NCBI RefSeq assembly: GCF_000025345.1
Contig: NC_013757.1
Span: forward strand, 3,410,001 to 3,474,000
Length of the DNA: 64,000 bases
DNA from: Geodermatophilus obscurus DSM 43160
GTDB taxonomy: Bacteria; Actinomycetota; Actinomycetes; Mycobacteriales; Geodermatophilaceae
Direction: 5' to 3'
Under the pieces are notes generated by a model. It had not been told where the DNA came from. It was given only the letters and a program-made list of their open reading frames with translations, and did not search any database. Both the position numbers and the translations under genes were made by a program. This document shows, one piece after another, positions 45,368 through 54,487 of the stretch. How positions within the stretch are numbered: position 1 is the first letter of the stretch; every line of letters starts with the position of its first letter.

Positions 45368-45844
45368 GGCCGAGACCCCGTCGGCCGCCCGCTTGATCTC
45401 CTCGATGTCGATGCGGCGCATCTGCAGCATCGCCTCGGTCGCGCGGCGGGCGCGGCCGGGGTCGGGGTCGTTGAGCAGGGTGGTCAGCTCGGTGGGCACG
45501 ACCTGCCAGGAGACGCCGAAGCGGTCCTTGAGCCAGCCGCACATGCTCTCCTCGCCGCCGTCGGTCAGCCGGTTCCAGTAGTGGTCGGCCTCCTCCTGGT
45601 CGGCGCACATGATCTGGAAGGAGATGGCCTCGGTGAACGGGAACTGCGGTCCACCGTTGAGGCCGACGTAGTCCTGGCCGTCGAGGGTGAACGAGACGGT
45701 CATGGCGGTGCCCTCGGGCATCGGCATGTCGGGCCCGTAGCGGGTGACCTCGCCGATCGCGGAGTTCGGGAAGATCGAGGTGTAGTGGGCGGCGGCCTGC
45801 TCGGCCGCGCCGTCGAACCACAGGCACGGGATCTGCTTGGGCAT
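45365..45844 (-). CDS. VOC superfamily PhnB-like protein
   Basis: 159 residues. A PhnB/3-demethylubiquinone-methyltransferase-like glyoxalase fold: MPKQIPCLWFDGAAEQAA, FPNSAIGEVTRYG and CGWLKDRFGVSWQVVP are typical of this subfamily, which is widespread and without an agreed reaction. The C-terminal TEAMLQMRRIDIEEIKRA is also characteristic. Single gene with ATG 45844. Confidence 0.9.
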   Translation of the reverse strand: MPKQIPCLWFDGAAEQAAAHYTSIFPNSAIGEVTRYGPDMPMPEGTAMTVSFTLDGQDYVGLNGGPQFPFTEAISFQIMCADQEEADHYWNRLTDGGEESMCGWLKDRFGVSWQVVPTELTTLLNDPDPGRARRATEAMLQMRRIDIEEIKRAADGVSA

Positions 45845-45954
45845 CGGGGTGTCCTCTCGTGGGTGGGGCGGTCGACTCAGGCGTCGAGGAGTAGACCGCC
45901 GTCAGGCCCGCAGGTCATCGGTCGCCGCCGCGCGGGTTGGGCTGCGACCGCGGT

Positions 45955-46109
45955 CTCGGCCCCGCCGCAGGGGCCCGCCGGGCCCCGTCCCGAGCCTGCG
46001 AAGGGGCGGGGAGGACGGGGTCCTCCGACGAGGCGTGGGGGCAGCGGCGGCCCCGTCCCGGGTCCCGCCCCGAGCCTGCGAGGGGTGGGGAGGACGGGGT
46101 CCTCCCTCA
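45955..46109 (-). repeat. Hairpin element, copy 11, nested plus tandem (3' of dnaE2)
   Basis: The unit next to the dnaE2 stop has outer stem CCCCGTCC / GGACGGGG and inner stem CCCGCCCC / GGGGTGGG around GAGCCTGCGA. To its left, arms CCGCCGC and GCGGCGG of another copy enclose a complete element in place of its loop, as in the copy after ftsI. The remaining left part of the spacer shows nothing else. Confidence 0.72.
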
Positions 46110-49100
46110 GTGGCCGGAGCTTCCCGGGCTGGAGTGCCAGAGCTTGCGCGGCGCCGACGACGTCCCCCGGCGGGTGGCGTCGCGGCGCGCCACGGTCATG
46201 GCGTCCTCCCCCGCCGGCTTGATGTCGGCGTAGGGCGACATCCGGAAGCCCGTGGGGTGCACCAGCACCGGCTTGACCACCACCGGCCGTGAGCCGCGCG
46301 AGGCCGCCGCACCGGCGATCGCCTCCTCGGTGTAGCCGCCGGAGGCGGCCATCTGCTCGGCCACCGCCTCCAGCCCGCCGGTCTCCCAGGCCTCGTACAG
46401 CGCCGGCAGCTCCCACGCGCCGGTGGCCCGCAGGGAGACCCCGCGGGGGCCGGTGCGCCGCAGCACCCCGCGGATCACCAGCAGCCACGAGTGGAAGACC
46501 GTCGAGGCGTAGGGACCCTGGGCGTCCTCGAAGAAGGTGGAGTCGGTGCAGCCGGTGCCGTCGTCGAGGGTCACGAAGACCACCCGGCGGCCGGAGCGGA
46601 TCGGTGGCGTCTGGGTGGCCACCTTGACCCCGGCGACCAGCACCTCGGCTCCGCTGCGGCTGCCGAGCAGCTCGCCGGCCAGGACCGCGCCGATCGCGGC
46701 CAGGAACGGCCGGTAGAAGTCGACGACGTGCCGGCTGGCGTCCAGGCCGAGCACCTCCAACTCGGCGCGCACCAGCTCGGCGTCGGTGAGCTCCGGCAGC
46801 CCGCTGCCCTCGGCCCAGCCCAGCCCGGGCTCCTCCGCCTCCTCGCCGGGCAGCTCCGTGCCCTCCATCTCGAGGCCCATGAGGTCGAGGCTGAGCTGCC
46901 CGGTCGTGGCGGCCTTCGCGCCGCTGCGGCTCCACCGGTCCAGCTCGCCGATCTGCAGCAGCAGGTCGCGGCGGGTGACCTGCCGGCGGCCGCGGGTGGG
47001 CCGGCCGGCCTCGCGGTCGCGGACCCCGAAGCCGTAGAGGGAGTCGAAGCCGCCGGCCAGCACCAGCCGCTCCACCACCGGCCGGGACACCGACGCCCGG
47101 TGCCAGAAGTCGGTGAGCGAGCGGTAGGGCTGCCCGGCGACGACCCGCTCCACCTCCTCGGCGCAGATGCCCTTCACGTCGCTCAGGGACAGCCGGATGC
47201 CGTAGCGGGACGGGTCGGGCATCGCCACCGGCATCCAGCTCGGCCGCGCCCACCCGCCCGCAGTCTCGACCTCAGGTCCAGCGTCAGGGTCGGCCTCGAG
47301 GCGCTCCACCCGGTAGGTGCCGGCCGAGGCGTTGACGTCCAGGCCAAGCACCCGGACGCCGAAGTTGCGGGCGTCGTCGAGGATCAGCCGCTTCGGGTAC
47401 ATGCCCGGGTCGTGGGTGAGCACCCCGGCGAGGAAGGCCGCCGGGTGGTGGGTCTTCAGCCACGCCGACTGGTAGGTGGGCAGCGCGAACGCCGCGGCGT
47501 GGGCCTTGCAGAAGCCGAAGGAGCCGAAGGCGACCAGCACCTGCCACACCTGCTCGACCACCTCCACCGGGTAGCGCTGCACCGCCTCGGGCACGAACCA
47601 GGCCCGCACCTCCGGGTGCAGCTCCCGGTCGCCCAGCGCGCGGCGCGCCTCGTCGGCCTGGGCCAGGTCGCAGCCGGTCATCTGGGCGACGATCTGCAGC
47701 ACCTGCTCGTGGAACACGACCACCCCGGCGGTCTGCTCCAGGTACGGGGCGAGGTCGGGGTGCGGGTAGACCGGCTCGCGCCAGCCGTTCCGGGCCAGCA
47801 GGAACGGGGTGACCATGTCGCTCTTCACCGGGCCGGGCCGGAACAGCGAGATGTCGATGACGATGTCCTCGAACGTCTCCGGCCCGAACTTGCCGACCAG
47901 CTCCCGCTGCCCCGGCGACTCGATCTGGAACATGCCGAGGGTGCGGGTCGAGCGGATCAGCTCGAACGTCGTCGGGTCGTCGCGCGGAACGGCGTCGATG
48001 TCGACGGTCTCCCCGTCGACCCGGGCCACCTCGTCGAGGGCGTGCGCGATCGCCGACTGCATCCGGATGCCGAGCAGGTCGAGCTTGAGCAGCCCGAGCT
48101 CCTCGACGTCGTCCTTGTCGAACTGGCTCATCGGATAGCCCAGGTAGCTGTTCTCCACCGGGGTGCGGTCGAGCAACGTGGCGTCGGAGAGCAGCACGCC
48201 GCACGGGTGCAGCGCGATGTGCCGGGGCAGCCCGTCGAGCCGGGCAACCAGGTCGAAGAGCAGGTCGAGGTCGCCGGTGCCGCCGCCGCGCCTCGAGCCC
48301 AGCCGGCTGGCCCGCAGCTCCGGGAGGTCCTTGAGCGCGGCGTGCACCTGGTTGGCCCGGATGTGCGGAAAGGCCTTGGCGACCGCGTCGACCTCGGCGG
48401 GCGGCAGCCCGAGCGCCGCCCCGACGTCGCGGATGGCGTGCCGCACCCGGTAGGTGTCCATCATCGAGATGCAGCTGACCCGGTGGGCGCCGAAGCGGTC
48501 GAGAACCGCGTCGTACACCTCCATCCGGCGGGCGGACTCCACGTCGATGTCGACGTCGGGCAGCTGGTGGCGCAGCGGGGACAGGAAGCGCTCCATCAGC
48601 AGCCCGTACCGGATCGGGTCGACGTCGGAGATGCCCAGCAGGTAGGTGACCAGGCTGCCGGCGCCCGACCCCCGCGCCGCGGCCCGGACCCTCAGGCTCT
48701 TGATGAGGTCGACCACGTCGGCGACGGTGAGGAAGTAGGACGGGTAGCCGAGGACGTCGATGACCTCCAGCTCGTCGTCGAGTCGCCGGGCCACCTCCGC
48801 CGTGCGGGGCATCCCGCGCCGACCCAGCCCCGCCTCGCAGCGGGCACGCAGCACCGCCGACGGACCCATCCCCTGCTCGGCCGGGGTGGTCACCACCTCC
48901 AGCTCGGGGTAGCGCACGCTGCCGACGCCCAGGTCCGCCCGGACGTCGACCGCGCACTGCTCGGCGAGCCGGGCGGTGCGCTCCAGCAGCTGCAGCACCG
49001 CGTCCCGGTCGGGGCCGACGAGGTCCTCGGCGACCTCGGCCATCTCCTTGCCCGACTTCAGGTGGCCCTCGGCGGTGCGCCGGTCGACGTGCCGGGCGTC

Positions 49101-49913
49101 CAGCGGGACCAGCCGGCGGGCCGCGTCCAGGACGTCGGCGGTGGGCGCGTCCAGGGCGTCGACGTAGCGGACGGCGTTGGTCAGCACCGCCGGCACCCCC
49201 TCCGCGGCGGCGAAGCGCAGCAGCGCCTGCGCCCGGGAGCGGTCACCCCGGCCGCGGTGGTGCACGACCTCGAGCACGAGCGAGCCGGGACCGAACACCG
49301 CGCGCCAGGCGGCCAGCCGGGCGGAGGCCACGTCGGCCCGGCCGGCGGCCAGCGCCCGGCCCACCGGGGAGTCGGGACCGAGCAGGGCCACCAGCCCGGG
49401 CGCGTGCTCGGCGGCCAGCGCCAGCGAGCTCACCGGCTCTCCGCGCGTGCCGCGCAGGTGGGTGGCGGTGGTCAGCCGGCACAGCGACCGCCAGCCGGCA
49501 CCGTCCCGGGCGAGGAAGGTGACCCGCGGCAGCCGTGGGTCGACGCTGGCCCCGCCGCGGGCCGGCGACCGGCGTCCGGCGCGGCCGGGTGCGTCGTCCG
49601 GTGCTCCCGGCCGGCGAGACCGTGCCCGCTGCGCCGAGTGCGCACCGCCGACCACCGGCGCCAGGGCCGGCGGCACGGTCGTGTCCACCGAGGGCGTCAC
49701 CGCCAGGTCCACCCCGAACAGCGGGCGCACGTCGGCCGCGCGGCAGGCCAGCGCGAACTTCACCGCACCGTAGAGCCCGTCGCGGTCGGTGAGCGCCAGG
49801 GCCCGCATGCCGTGCTCGGCCGCCCGCTCGACCAGGTCGGCCGGGTGGTTGGCCCCGTACTGCATGGAGTAGCCCGAGGCGACGTGGAGGTGGACGAAGG
49901 GGTCGGCCCTCAC
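46107..49913 (-). CDS. dnaE2: Error-prone DNA polymerase III alpha subunit
   Basis: 1268 residues from GTG 49913. A PHP domain (HLHVASGYSM, then LTDRDGLYG) with an insertion of about 40 Arg/Gly/Pro-rich residues, a C-family palm with PDVDIDVES near 450-460, helix-hairpin-helix and a C-terminal OB fold (VLVAGVKVATQTPPIRSGRR). DnaE2 is the mutagenic translesion polymerase of the SOS response. Here it is preceded by DUF6504 and HEPN genes rather than imuA'/imuB, behind a LexA box. Confidence 0.92.
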   Translation of the reverse strand: MRADPFVHLHVASGYSMQYGANHPADLVERAAEHGMRALALTDRDGLYGAVKFALACRAADVRPLFGVDLAVTPSVDTTVPPALAPVVGGAHSAQRARSRRPGAPDDAPGRAGRRSPARGGASVDPRLPRVTFLARDGAGWRSLCRLTTATHLRGTRGEPVSSLALAAEHAPGLVALLGPDSPVGRALAAGRADVASARLAAWRAVFGPGSLVLEVVHHRGRGDRSRAQALLRFAAAEGVPAVLTNAVRYVDALDAPTADVLDAARRLVPLDARHVDRRTAEGHLKSGKEMAEVAEDLVGPDRDAVLQLLERTARLAEQCAVDVRADLGVGSVRYPELEVVTTPAEQGMGPSAVLRARCEAGLGRRGMPRTAEVARRLDDELEVIDVLGYPSYFLTVADVVDLIKSLRVRAAARGSGAGSLVTYLLGISDVDPIRYGLLMERFLSPLRHQLPDVDIDVESARRMEVYDAVLDRFGAHRVSCISMMDTYRVRHAIRDVGAALGLPPAEVDAVAKAFPHIRANQVHAALKDLPELRASRLGSRRGGGTGDLDLLFDLVARLDGLPRHIALHPCGVLLSDATLLDRTPVENSYLGYPMSQFDKDDVEELGLLKLDLLGIRMQSAIAHALDEVARVDGETVDIDAVPRDDPTTFELIRSTRTLGMFQIESPGQRELVGKFGPETFEDIVIDISLFRPGPVKSDMVTPFLLARNGWREPVYPHPDLAPYLEQTAGVVVFHEQVLQIVAQMTGCDLAQADEARRALGDRELHPEVRAWFVPEAVQRYPVEVVEQVWQVLVAFGSFGFCKAHAAAFALPTYQSAWLKTHHPAAFLAGVLTHDPGMYPKRLILDDARNFGVRVLGLDVNASAGTYRVERLEADPDAGPEVETAGGWARPSWMPVAMPDPSRYGIRLSLSDVKGICAEEVERVVAGQPYRSLTDFWHRASVSRPVVERLVLAGGFDSLYGFGVRDREAGRPTRGRRQVTRRDLLLQIGELDRWSRSGAKAATTGQLSLDLMGLEMEGTELPGEEAEEPGLGWAEGSGLPELTDAELVRAELEVLGLDASRHVVDFYRPFLAAIGAVLAGELLGSRSGAEVLVAGVKVATQTPPIRSGRRVVFVTLDDGTGCTDSTFFEDAQGPYASTVFHSWLLVIRGVLRRTGPRGVSLRATGAWELPALYEAWETGGLEAVAEQMAASGGYTEEAIAGAAASRGSRPVVVKPVLVHPTGFRMSPYADIKPAGEDAMTVARRDATRRGTSSAPRKLWHSSPGSSGH

Positions 49914-50395
49914 CGCCCGTTCCGGTGCTCGGACCCGCCGACCACCCGGGGACGCGCGCGCCGGGGGGACTCCGGCGGGGACACACCGCCCAGGGTGTTC
50001 TCCACGACGTCGAGGAAAGAGCGCACGTCGCGGACCAGGTCGTCGGCCTCGCGGTCGGTGACCGCGTGGGACAGCCCGGCCTCGGCGGCGGCCCGCTTGG
50101 CGGCGCCGGCGGCGAAGAAGGTGGCCCACTCCCCCAGCTCGGGCGCGACCTGGCCGAGCAGGACCCAGGCGCTGCGCGGGCGGCGCCGCCCGGACTCCGG
50201 CCGGGTGCGCGCGGCCAGCACCGCGGCGGCGGCGCGCAGCGCGCCGAGGTGGGCGGTGGCGTAGCGCTGCCGGGCGTCACTGCTCGCCGCCGCCTCGGCC
50301 AGCGCCCGGGATGCCTGGTCGAGCAGCTGGCGGGCGGCCTGCGGCAGCGGCGGGGGCAGGGGCAGCTGGTCGGCCATGACGCGGACGGCTCCCAT
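49910..50395 (-). CDS. SAV_6107-type HEPN domain protein
   Basis: 161 residues, mostly helical. Around 15-55 it reads LLDQASRALAEAAASSDARQRYATAHLGALRAAAAVLAA in segments typical of the SAV_6107 family HEPN domain, with RQRYATAHL as the core. HEPN proteins are often RNases or nucleotide-binding; here it is coupled between DUF6504 and dnaE2, overlapping both (TGATG and GTGA). It is likely to serve the SOS-induced polymerase, but its action is unknown. Confidence 0.82.
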   Translation of the reverse strand: MGAVRVMADQLPLPPPLPQAARQLLDQASRALAEAAASSDARQRYATAHLGALRAAAAVLAARTRPESGRRRPRSAWVLLGQVAPELGEWATFFAAGAAKRAAAEAGLSHAVTDREADDLVRDVRSFLDVVENTLGGVSPPESPRRARPRVVGGSEHRNGR

Positions 50396-50721
50396 CAGTC
50401 GTGCACCCGCACGAGCGACCAGCGGTTGTCCGCCGACTCCCAGCTGAGGTCGAAGACGCCGGCGAAGCTCGTCCGCGACCGGCCGGCCCGGACCGCCTCG
50501 ACCCGCCACACCTCGCGGCTGGCGACCAGCTCGGCGGAGGCGCCACCGGTCACCCCGGCACCGCGCTGCCACCACGGGGCGGTCTCCACCCAGGAGTCGA
50601 GCAGCTCACCGACGACGTACCGCGACTGCCCGCGCCAGAACTGCGCCGGCCCGAGCGGCCCGCGCTCGACCTGCACCTCCTCGCCGACCCGCTCGCCGAC
50701 CCCGCTCAGCACCCGGCTCAT
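50395..50721 (-). CDS. DUF6504 family protein
   Basis: 108 residues. GPAQFWRGQSRYVVGELLDSWVE followed in steps by WRVEA and FDLSWESADNRWSLVRVHD matches DUF6504 as I recall it, an actinobacterial family found beside DNA polymerases of the Y and C families. It is the first gene behind a LexA box and ends in a TGATG overlap with the HEPN gene. Function unknown; possibly a partner of the mutasome. Confidence 0.78.
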   Translation of the reverse strand: MSRVLSGVGERVGEEVQVERGPLGPAQFWRGQSRYVVGELLDSWVETAPWWQRGAGVTGGASAELVASREVWRVEAVRAGRSRTSFAGVFDLSWESADNRWSLVRVHD

Positions 50722-50805
50722 GACAGACTCCCCACCCGCTGCGCCGCCCCACCGGCCCCGGCCCGCCGCACCGGGTGGGGAAGGACCCGGGTGCGGCGGG
50801 AGGCC

Positions 50806-50837
50806 GACGTCGTTCGAACGCCTGTTCGAACGACGTC
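50806..50837 (-). promoter_or_regulatory. LexA (SOS) box in a 14-bp-arm palindrome upstream of the dnaE2 operon
   Basis: TCGAAC-GCCT-GTTCGA at 50814-50829 is extended to perfect 14-bp arms by GACGTCGT on the left and its complement on the right. It lies 93 bp upstream of the DUF6504 start. It is also 126 bp from the divergent YbaK gene. Confidence 0.88.
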
Positions 50838-50962
50838 GAGTACACCCGACGGCACCGACGGCGTCAAGCGGGGCGCGCGATCGGTGTGCGAGGTGGCCTC
50901 CGGGCCCTCCGGGGAGCCCGGGGTCGGGAGCGGACCGTCGGGGCCGGTGGCAGGATCGACGC

Positions 50963-51478
50963 ATGAGCCGACCCGAGCACCCGCGGGTGGCCGCCGTCTC
51001 CTCGCTCCTGGCCGAGGCCGGCGCTGCCGGGCAGGTGCTCGAGCTCCCCGGCAGTGCCCGCACCGCCGCCGAGGCGGCCGGCGAGCTCGGCGTCCCGATC
51101 GGGGCCATCGCCAACAGCCTGGTGTTCGACGTCGACGGCGCGCCCCTGCTGGTCCTCACCAGCGGCGCGCACCGGGTCGACGTCGCCAGGGTGGCCGCGC
51201 TGCTCGGCGTCCGCGACGTGCGCCCGGCGTCGGCCGACTTCGTGCGCCGGCACACCGGCCAGCCCATCGGCGGCGTCGCGCCGATCGGCCACCCGGAGCC
51301 GATCGGCACGCTGGTCGACGTCGAACTGGCCCGGCACGACCGGGTCTGGGCCGCCGCCGGCCACCCGCACGTGGTCTTCCCGACCAGCTACGAGGAGCTG
51401 CTGCGGCTGACCGGCGGGACCGCCGCGGAGGTCGGCGAGGGCCCGCTGGTCCTGCCCGAGACGGTGGAGGCCCGATGA
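50963..51478 (+). CDS. YbaK/EbsC-family aminoacyl-tRNA deacylase
   Basis: 171 residues from ATG 50963. A YbaK/ProX fold: the segments TAAEAAGELGVPIGAIANSLVF, GAHRVDVARVAALLG and TGQPIGGVAPIGHPEP are signature regions. Family members remove wrong amino acids from tRNA (for example Cys- or Ala-tRNA-Pro). It heads the operon that ends with carotenoid genes and overlaps the next gene as ATGA. Confidence 0.88.
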   Translation: MSRPEHPRVAAVSSLLAEAGAAGQVLELPGSARTAAEAAGELGVPIGAIANSLVFDVDGAPLLVLTSGAHRVDVARVAALLGVRDVRPASADFVRRHTGQPIGGVAPIGHPEPIGTLVDVELARHDRVWAAAGHPHVVFPTSYEELLRLTGGTAAEVGEGPLVLPETVEAR

Positions 51479-52062
51479 CCGGCACGACGCCCGCGGCGCG
51501 GGTCACCGAGCTGCCCACCGGGTGGCTGCGCGACCACATGCACGAGGCCCTGGCCATCTACGGCGAGGCGATGGGCTACAGCCCCTCGGTGGTCGCCGGC
51601 CGGTACGGCTACGCCATCCAGCACACCGAGCGCCCCGGCTTCCGCGCGGTCGGCGCCTTCCTGCAGACCCGCGACGGCGAGGTCCTCGTCGGGTTCGCCT
51701 ACGGCTACCTGATCGCCCCCGGCCAGTGGTGGCACGACCAGGTGCGCACCGCGCTCGACCGGCGGACGGCGAAGCGCTGGCTGCCCGGCGCCTTCGAGGT
51801 CTGCGAGCTGCACGTGCACCCCGACCACCAGAGCCGCGGGCTGGGCCGCCAGCTGCTGCACGCCCTGGTGGCCGGCCTGCCCTACCCGGCGGCGCTGCTG
51901 TCGACCCCGGACAACGACACCAAGGCCTTCCGGCTGTACCACGCCGACGGCTTCGTCGACCTGGCCCGCAACCACCGCTTCCCCGGCGACTCGCGCCCCT
52001 TCGCGATCCTCGGCGCCCACCTGCCGCTCGCACCCCCGGCACCCCGGTCCGACCGCGCGTGA
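51475..52062 (+). CDS. GNAT family N-acetyltransferase
   Basis: 195 residues. VCELHVHPDHQSRGLGRQLL holds the acetyl-CoA binding loop QSRGLG; ALLSTPDNDTKAFRLYHADGF is the C-terminal strand-helix. Its N-terminus with MGYSPSVVAGRYGYAIQH is a long helical extension. Substrate unknown; overlaps both neighbours by 4 bp. Confidence 0.87.
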   Translation: MTGTTPAARVTELPTGWLRDHMHEALAIYGEAMGYSPSVVAGRYGYAIQHTERPGFRAVGAFLQTRDGEVLVGFAYGYLIAPGQWWHDQVRTALDRRTAKRWLPGAFEVCELHVHPDHQSRGLGRQLLHALVAGLPYPAALLSTPDNDTKAFRLYHADGFVDLARNHRFPGDSRPFAILGAHLPLAPPAPRSDRA

Positions 52063-53696
52063 GCGACGGCCACACCTCCGTCGACGCGGTCGTCGTCGGC
52101 GCCGGGCACAACGGGCTGGTCGCCGCCTGTTACCTGGCCCTGGCCGGGCTGCGGGTGGAGGTCGTCGAGCGCGACGAGGTGCTCGGCGGTGCGGTCTCCA
52201 CGGTGGAGCGGTGGCCGGGCGTGCGGGTCGACCGGGGCTCGAGCGCGCACGTGATCGTCCGGCAGAGCGGCATCGTCGAGGAGCTCGACCTCGCCGCGCA
52301 CGGCCTGCGCTACGTCGACTGCGACCCGTGGGGCTTCGCGCCCGCCCCCTCCCCCGGCGACCCCGGCCCCGACGGCCGGCCGCTGGTCTTCTCCGTCGAC
52401 CTGGACGCCACCTGCGCCTCGATCGCCGACGCCTGCGGACCCGAGGACGCCGCCGCCTACCGCCGCTTCGTCGAGGTGTGGGCCCCGCGCAGCCGCGCCG
52501 TCGTCAGCTCCTTCGCGCGGCGGCCGACCGTGGGCGGCCTGGCCCGCTCCTTCTGGCCGATCGGCGCGCCCGCCGACGGCCGGCCGCGGACCCCCGGCGG
52601 CGACATCGCCGTGGACTTCCTCGGCTCCGGCGACGCGCTGCTGGACCGCTGGTTCACCAGCGAGCGGCTGAAGGCGGCGCTGGCCTGGTTCGGCGCGCAG
52701 TCCGGCCCGCCGGTGTCCGAGCCCGGCACCGCGGCGATGGTCGCGTGGGCGACGCTGCTGCACGACGTCCCGCCCGGCCACCCGGTGGGCGGCTCGGGCG
52801 GGCTCACCCAGGCGCTGCGCCGCCGGCTGGAGTCCGACGGCGGGCACGTCACCCTCGGGGACGGCGCGGCCCGCCTGCTGGTCGAGGACGGCCGGGTCAC
52901 CGGCGTGGAGACGGCGTCGGGACGGCGGGTCGCGGCCCCGGTCGTCGTCGCCGCGTGCCACGTGCTGGCCACCCGCGACCTGGCCGGGGAGCACGCCCCG
53001 CCGGCGCTGGCCGACGCCGCGCCGCCGGTGGGCAACGGCTTCGGCCTGGTGGTCCGGGCGCTCACCGACGGGCCGCCGGCCTACCCCGGGGTCGACCCGG
53101 CGGCGGCGCTGGGCGGGCTGCAGCTGCTGTGCACCGACCGCGCGCAGCTGGCCGCCGCCCACGGCGACTGGCTGGCCGGCCGGCTGCCGCGGGAGCCGGT
53201 GCCGCTGGGGATGTGCTTCTCCGCCACCGACGACACCCTCGCCCCGCCCGGGCAGCACCTGGTCACCGTGTGGGGCCAGTGGTACCCCTACGCGATGGCC
53301 GACGGCGCCGACTGGGACGCGCTCGCCGACGCCGAGGCCGACCGGCTGATCGCCGCCGTCGACCGCTTCGCGCCCGGCTTCGCCGCCTCGGTGCAGCGCA
53401 GGTACGTGCAGACCCCGCTGCTGCTGGAGCGGGAACTGTCCCTGCCGCGTGGCAACGTCATGCACGTGGAGATGGGGCTGGCCAGCATGTTCGCCCTCCG
53501 GCCGACGCCGGCCCTGTCGGGCTACCGGGTGCCCGGCCTGGCCGGGCTCTACCTCGCCGGCGCCTCCACCCACCCCGGCGGCGGGGTGTCGGGCAACTCC
53601 GGGCGGACGGCGGCCCGCGTCGTCCTCGGCGACCGCGGCGTGCCCGCCCGTGCGCGGGAGACCCTCCGGCGCGGGCTGGCCCGGGTGCGCCGGTGA
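52059..53696 (+). CDS. CrtO/phytoene desaturase-like FAD oxidoreductase
   Basis: 545 residues, the length of beta-carotene ketolase CrtO. The FAD motif VVVGAGHNGLVAACYLALAG (10-29) is followed by ERDEVLGGAVST and a C-terminal flavin motif GLYLAGASTHPGGGVSGNSGRTAA. Such enzymes desaturate or ketolate carotenoid end groups. The gene order with CruF and a glycosyltransferase supports a role in xanthophyll synthesis. GTG 52059 overlaps the previous stop. Confidence 0.88.
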   Translation: MSDGHTSVDAVVVGAGHNGLVAACYLALAGLRVEVVERDEVLGGAVSTVERWPGVRVDRGSSAHVIVRQSGIVEELDLAAHGLRYVDCDPWGFAPAPSPGDPGPDGRPLVFSVDLDATCASIADACGPEDAAAYRRFVEVWAPRSRAVVSSFARRPTVGGLARSFWPIGAPADGRPRTPGGDIAVDFLGSGDALLDRWFTSERLKAALAWFGAQSGPPVSEPGTAAMVAWATLLHDVPPGHPVGGSGGLTQALRRRLESDGGHVTLGDGAARLLVEDGRVTGVETASGRRVAAPVVVAACHVLATRDLAGEHAPPALADAAPPVGNGFGLVVRALTDGPPAYPGVDPAAALGGLQLLCTDRAQLAAAHGDWLAGRLPREPVPLGMCFSATDDTLAPPGQHLVTVWGQWYPYAMADGADWDALADAEADRLIAAVDRFAPGFAASVQRRYVQTPLLLERELSLPRGNVMHVEMGLASMFALRPTPALSGYRVPGLAGLYLAGASTHPGGGVSGNSGRTAARVVLGDRGVPARARETLRRGLARVRR

Positions 53697-54487
53697 GCGG
53701 TCTGGTCGTCGCGCGGGCGGGCAGCCGGCCGGCCGCGGTCCCGTGGGTGCCGGCCGTGCTGCTCGTGCTCACCGCGATCGCCTACCCGCTGACCGAGGGC
53801 GGCGCGGTCCGCGACGCGGTCAGCTGGACCATCGTCCTGCTGGGCTCGACGGTGTCGGTGGTGCACGCGGTGGTCAGCCGGGGCGCGCGGACCGGGGCCG
53901 GCGTCCTGCTGGCCACCGCGGCCACCGCCGTGGTGTTCGAGTCGGTCGGCCTGGCCACCGGGTTCCCCTACGGCGAGTACACCTACAGCGACGACCTCGG
54001 GCCCACGCTGCTCGGCGTCCCGTTCCTCGTGCCGCTGGCCTGGCTGATGATGGCGTGGCCGAGCTGGCTGCTGGCCCACCGGCTCACCCGGGGCGGGCGA
54101 CGCGCGGTCCGCGTTGGGGTGGCCGCGGCGGTCTTCGCCGCGTGGGACGTCGTCCTGGACCCGCAGATGGTGCAGGCCGGCTACTGGACCTGGGCGCACC
54201 CGCAGCCGTCGCTGCCCGGCATCGACACGGTGCCGCTGACCAACCTGGCCGGCTGGCTGCTGGCCGGGTTGGTCCTGATGACGCTGCTCGACCTGCTGGT
54301 CGCGCGCACCGCCCTGGCGCCGCCGCGCACCGGCGACGGCGCTCCGCTGCTGGTGCTGGGCTGGATGACCCTCGGCGGCGCGGTGGCGCACGCCGGCTGG
54401 CTGGGGCTGCCCGGATCGGCGGCGTGGGGCGTGCTGCTCGCCGTCCCGGTGCTGGTCGCCCTGGCGGTGCGGAACCGCCGGCCGTGA
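53693..54487 (+). CDS. cruF: CruF-like carotenoid hydratase (DUF422)
   Basis: 264 residues with seven or so membrane helices. GFPYGEYTYSDDLGP and VPFLVPLAWLMMAWP, then WDVVLDPQMVQAGYW, are the conserved DUF422/CruF pieces. CruF adds water across the 1,2 double bond of acyclic carotenoid ends (as in myxol and deinoxanthin pathways). The stop overlaps the start of a leader ORF. Confidence 0.87.
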   Translation: MSGLVVARAGSRPAAVPWVPAVLLVLTAIAYPLTEGGAVRDAVSWTIVLLGSTVSVVHAVVSRGARTGAGVLLATAATAVVFESVGLATGFPYGEYTYSDDLGPTLLGVPFLVPLAWLMMAWPSWLLAHRLTRGGRRAVRVGVAAAVFAAWDVVLDPQMVQAGYWTWAHPQPSLPGIDTVPLTNLAGWLLAGLVLMTLLDLLVARTALAPPRTGDGAPLLVLGWMTLGGAVAHAGWLGLPGSAAWGVLLAVPVLVALAVRNRRP

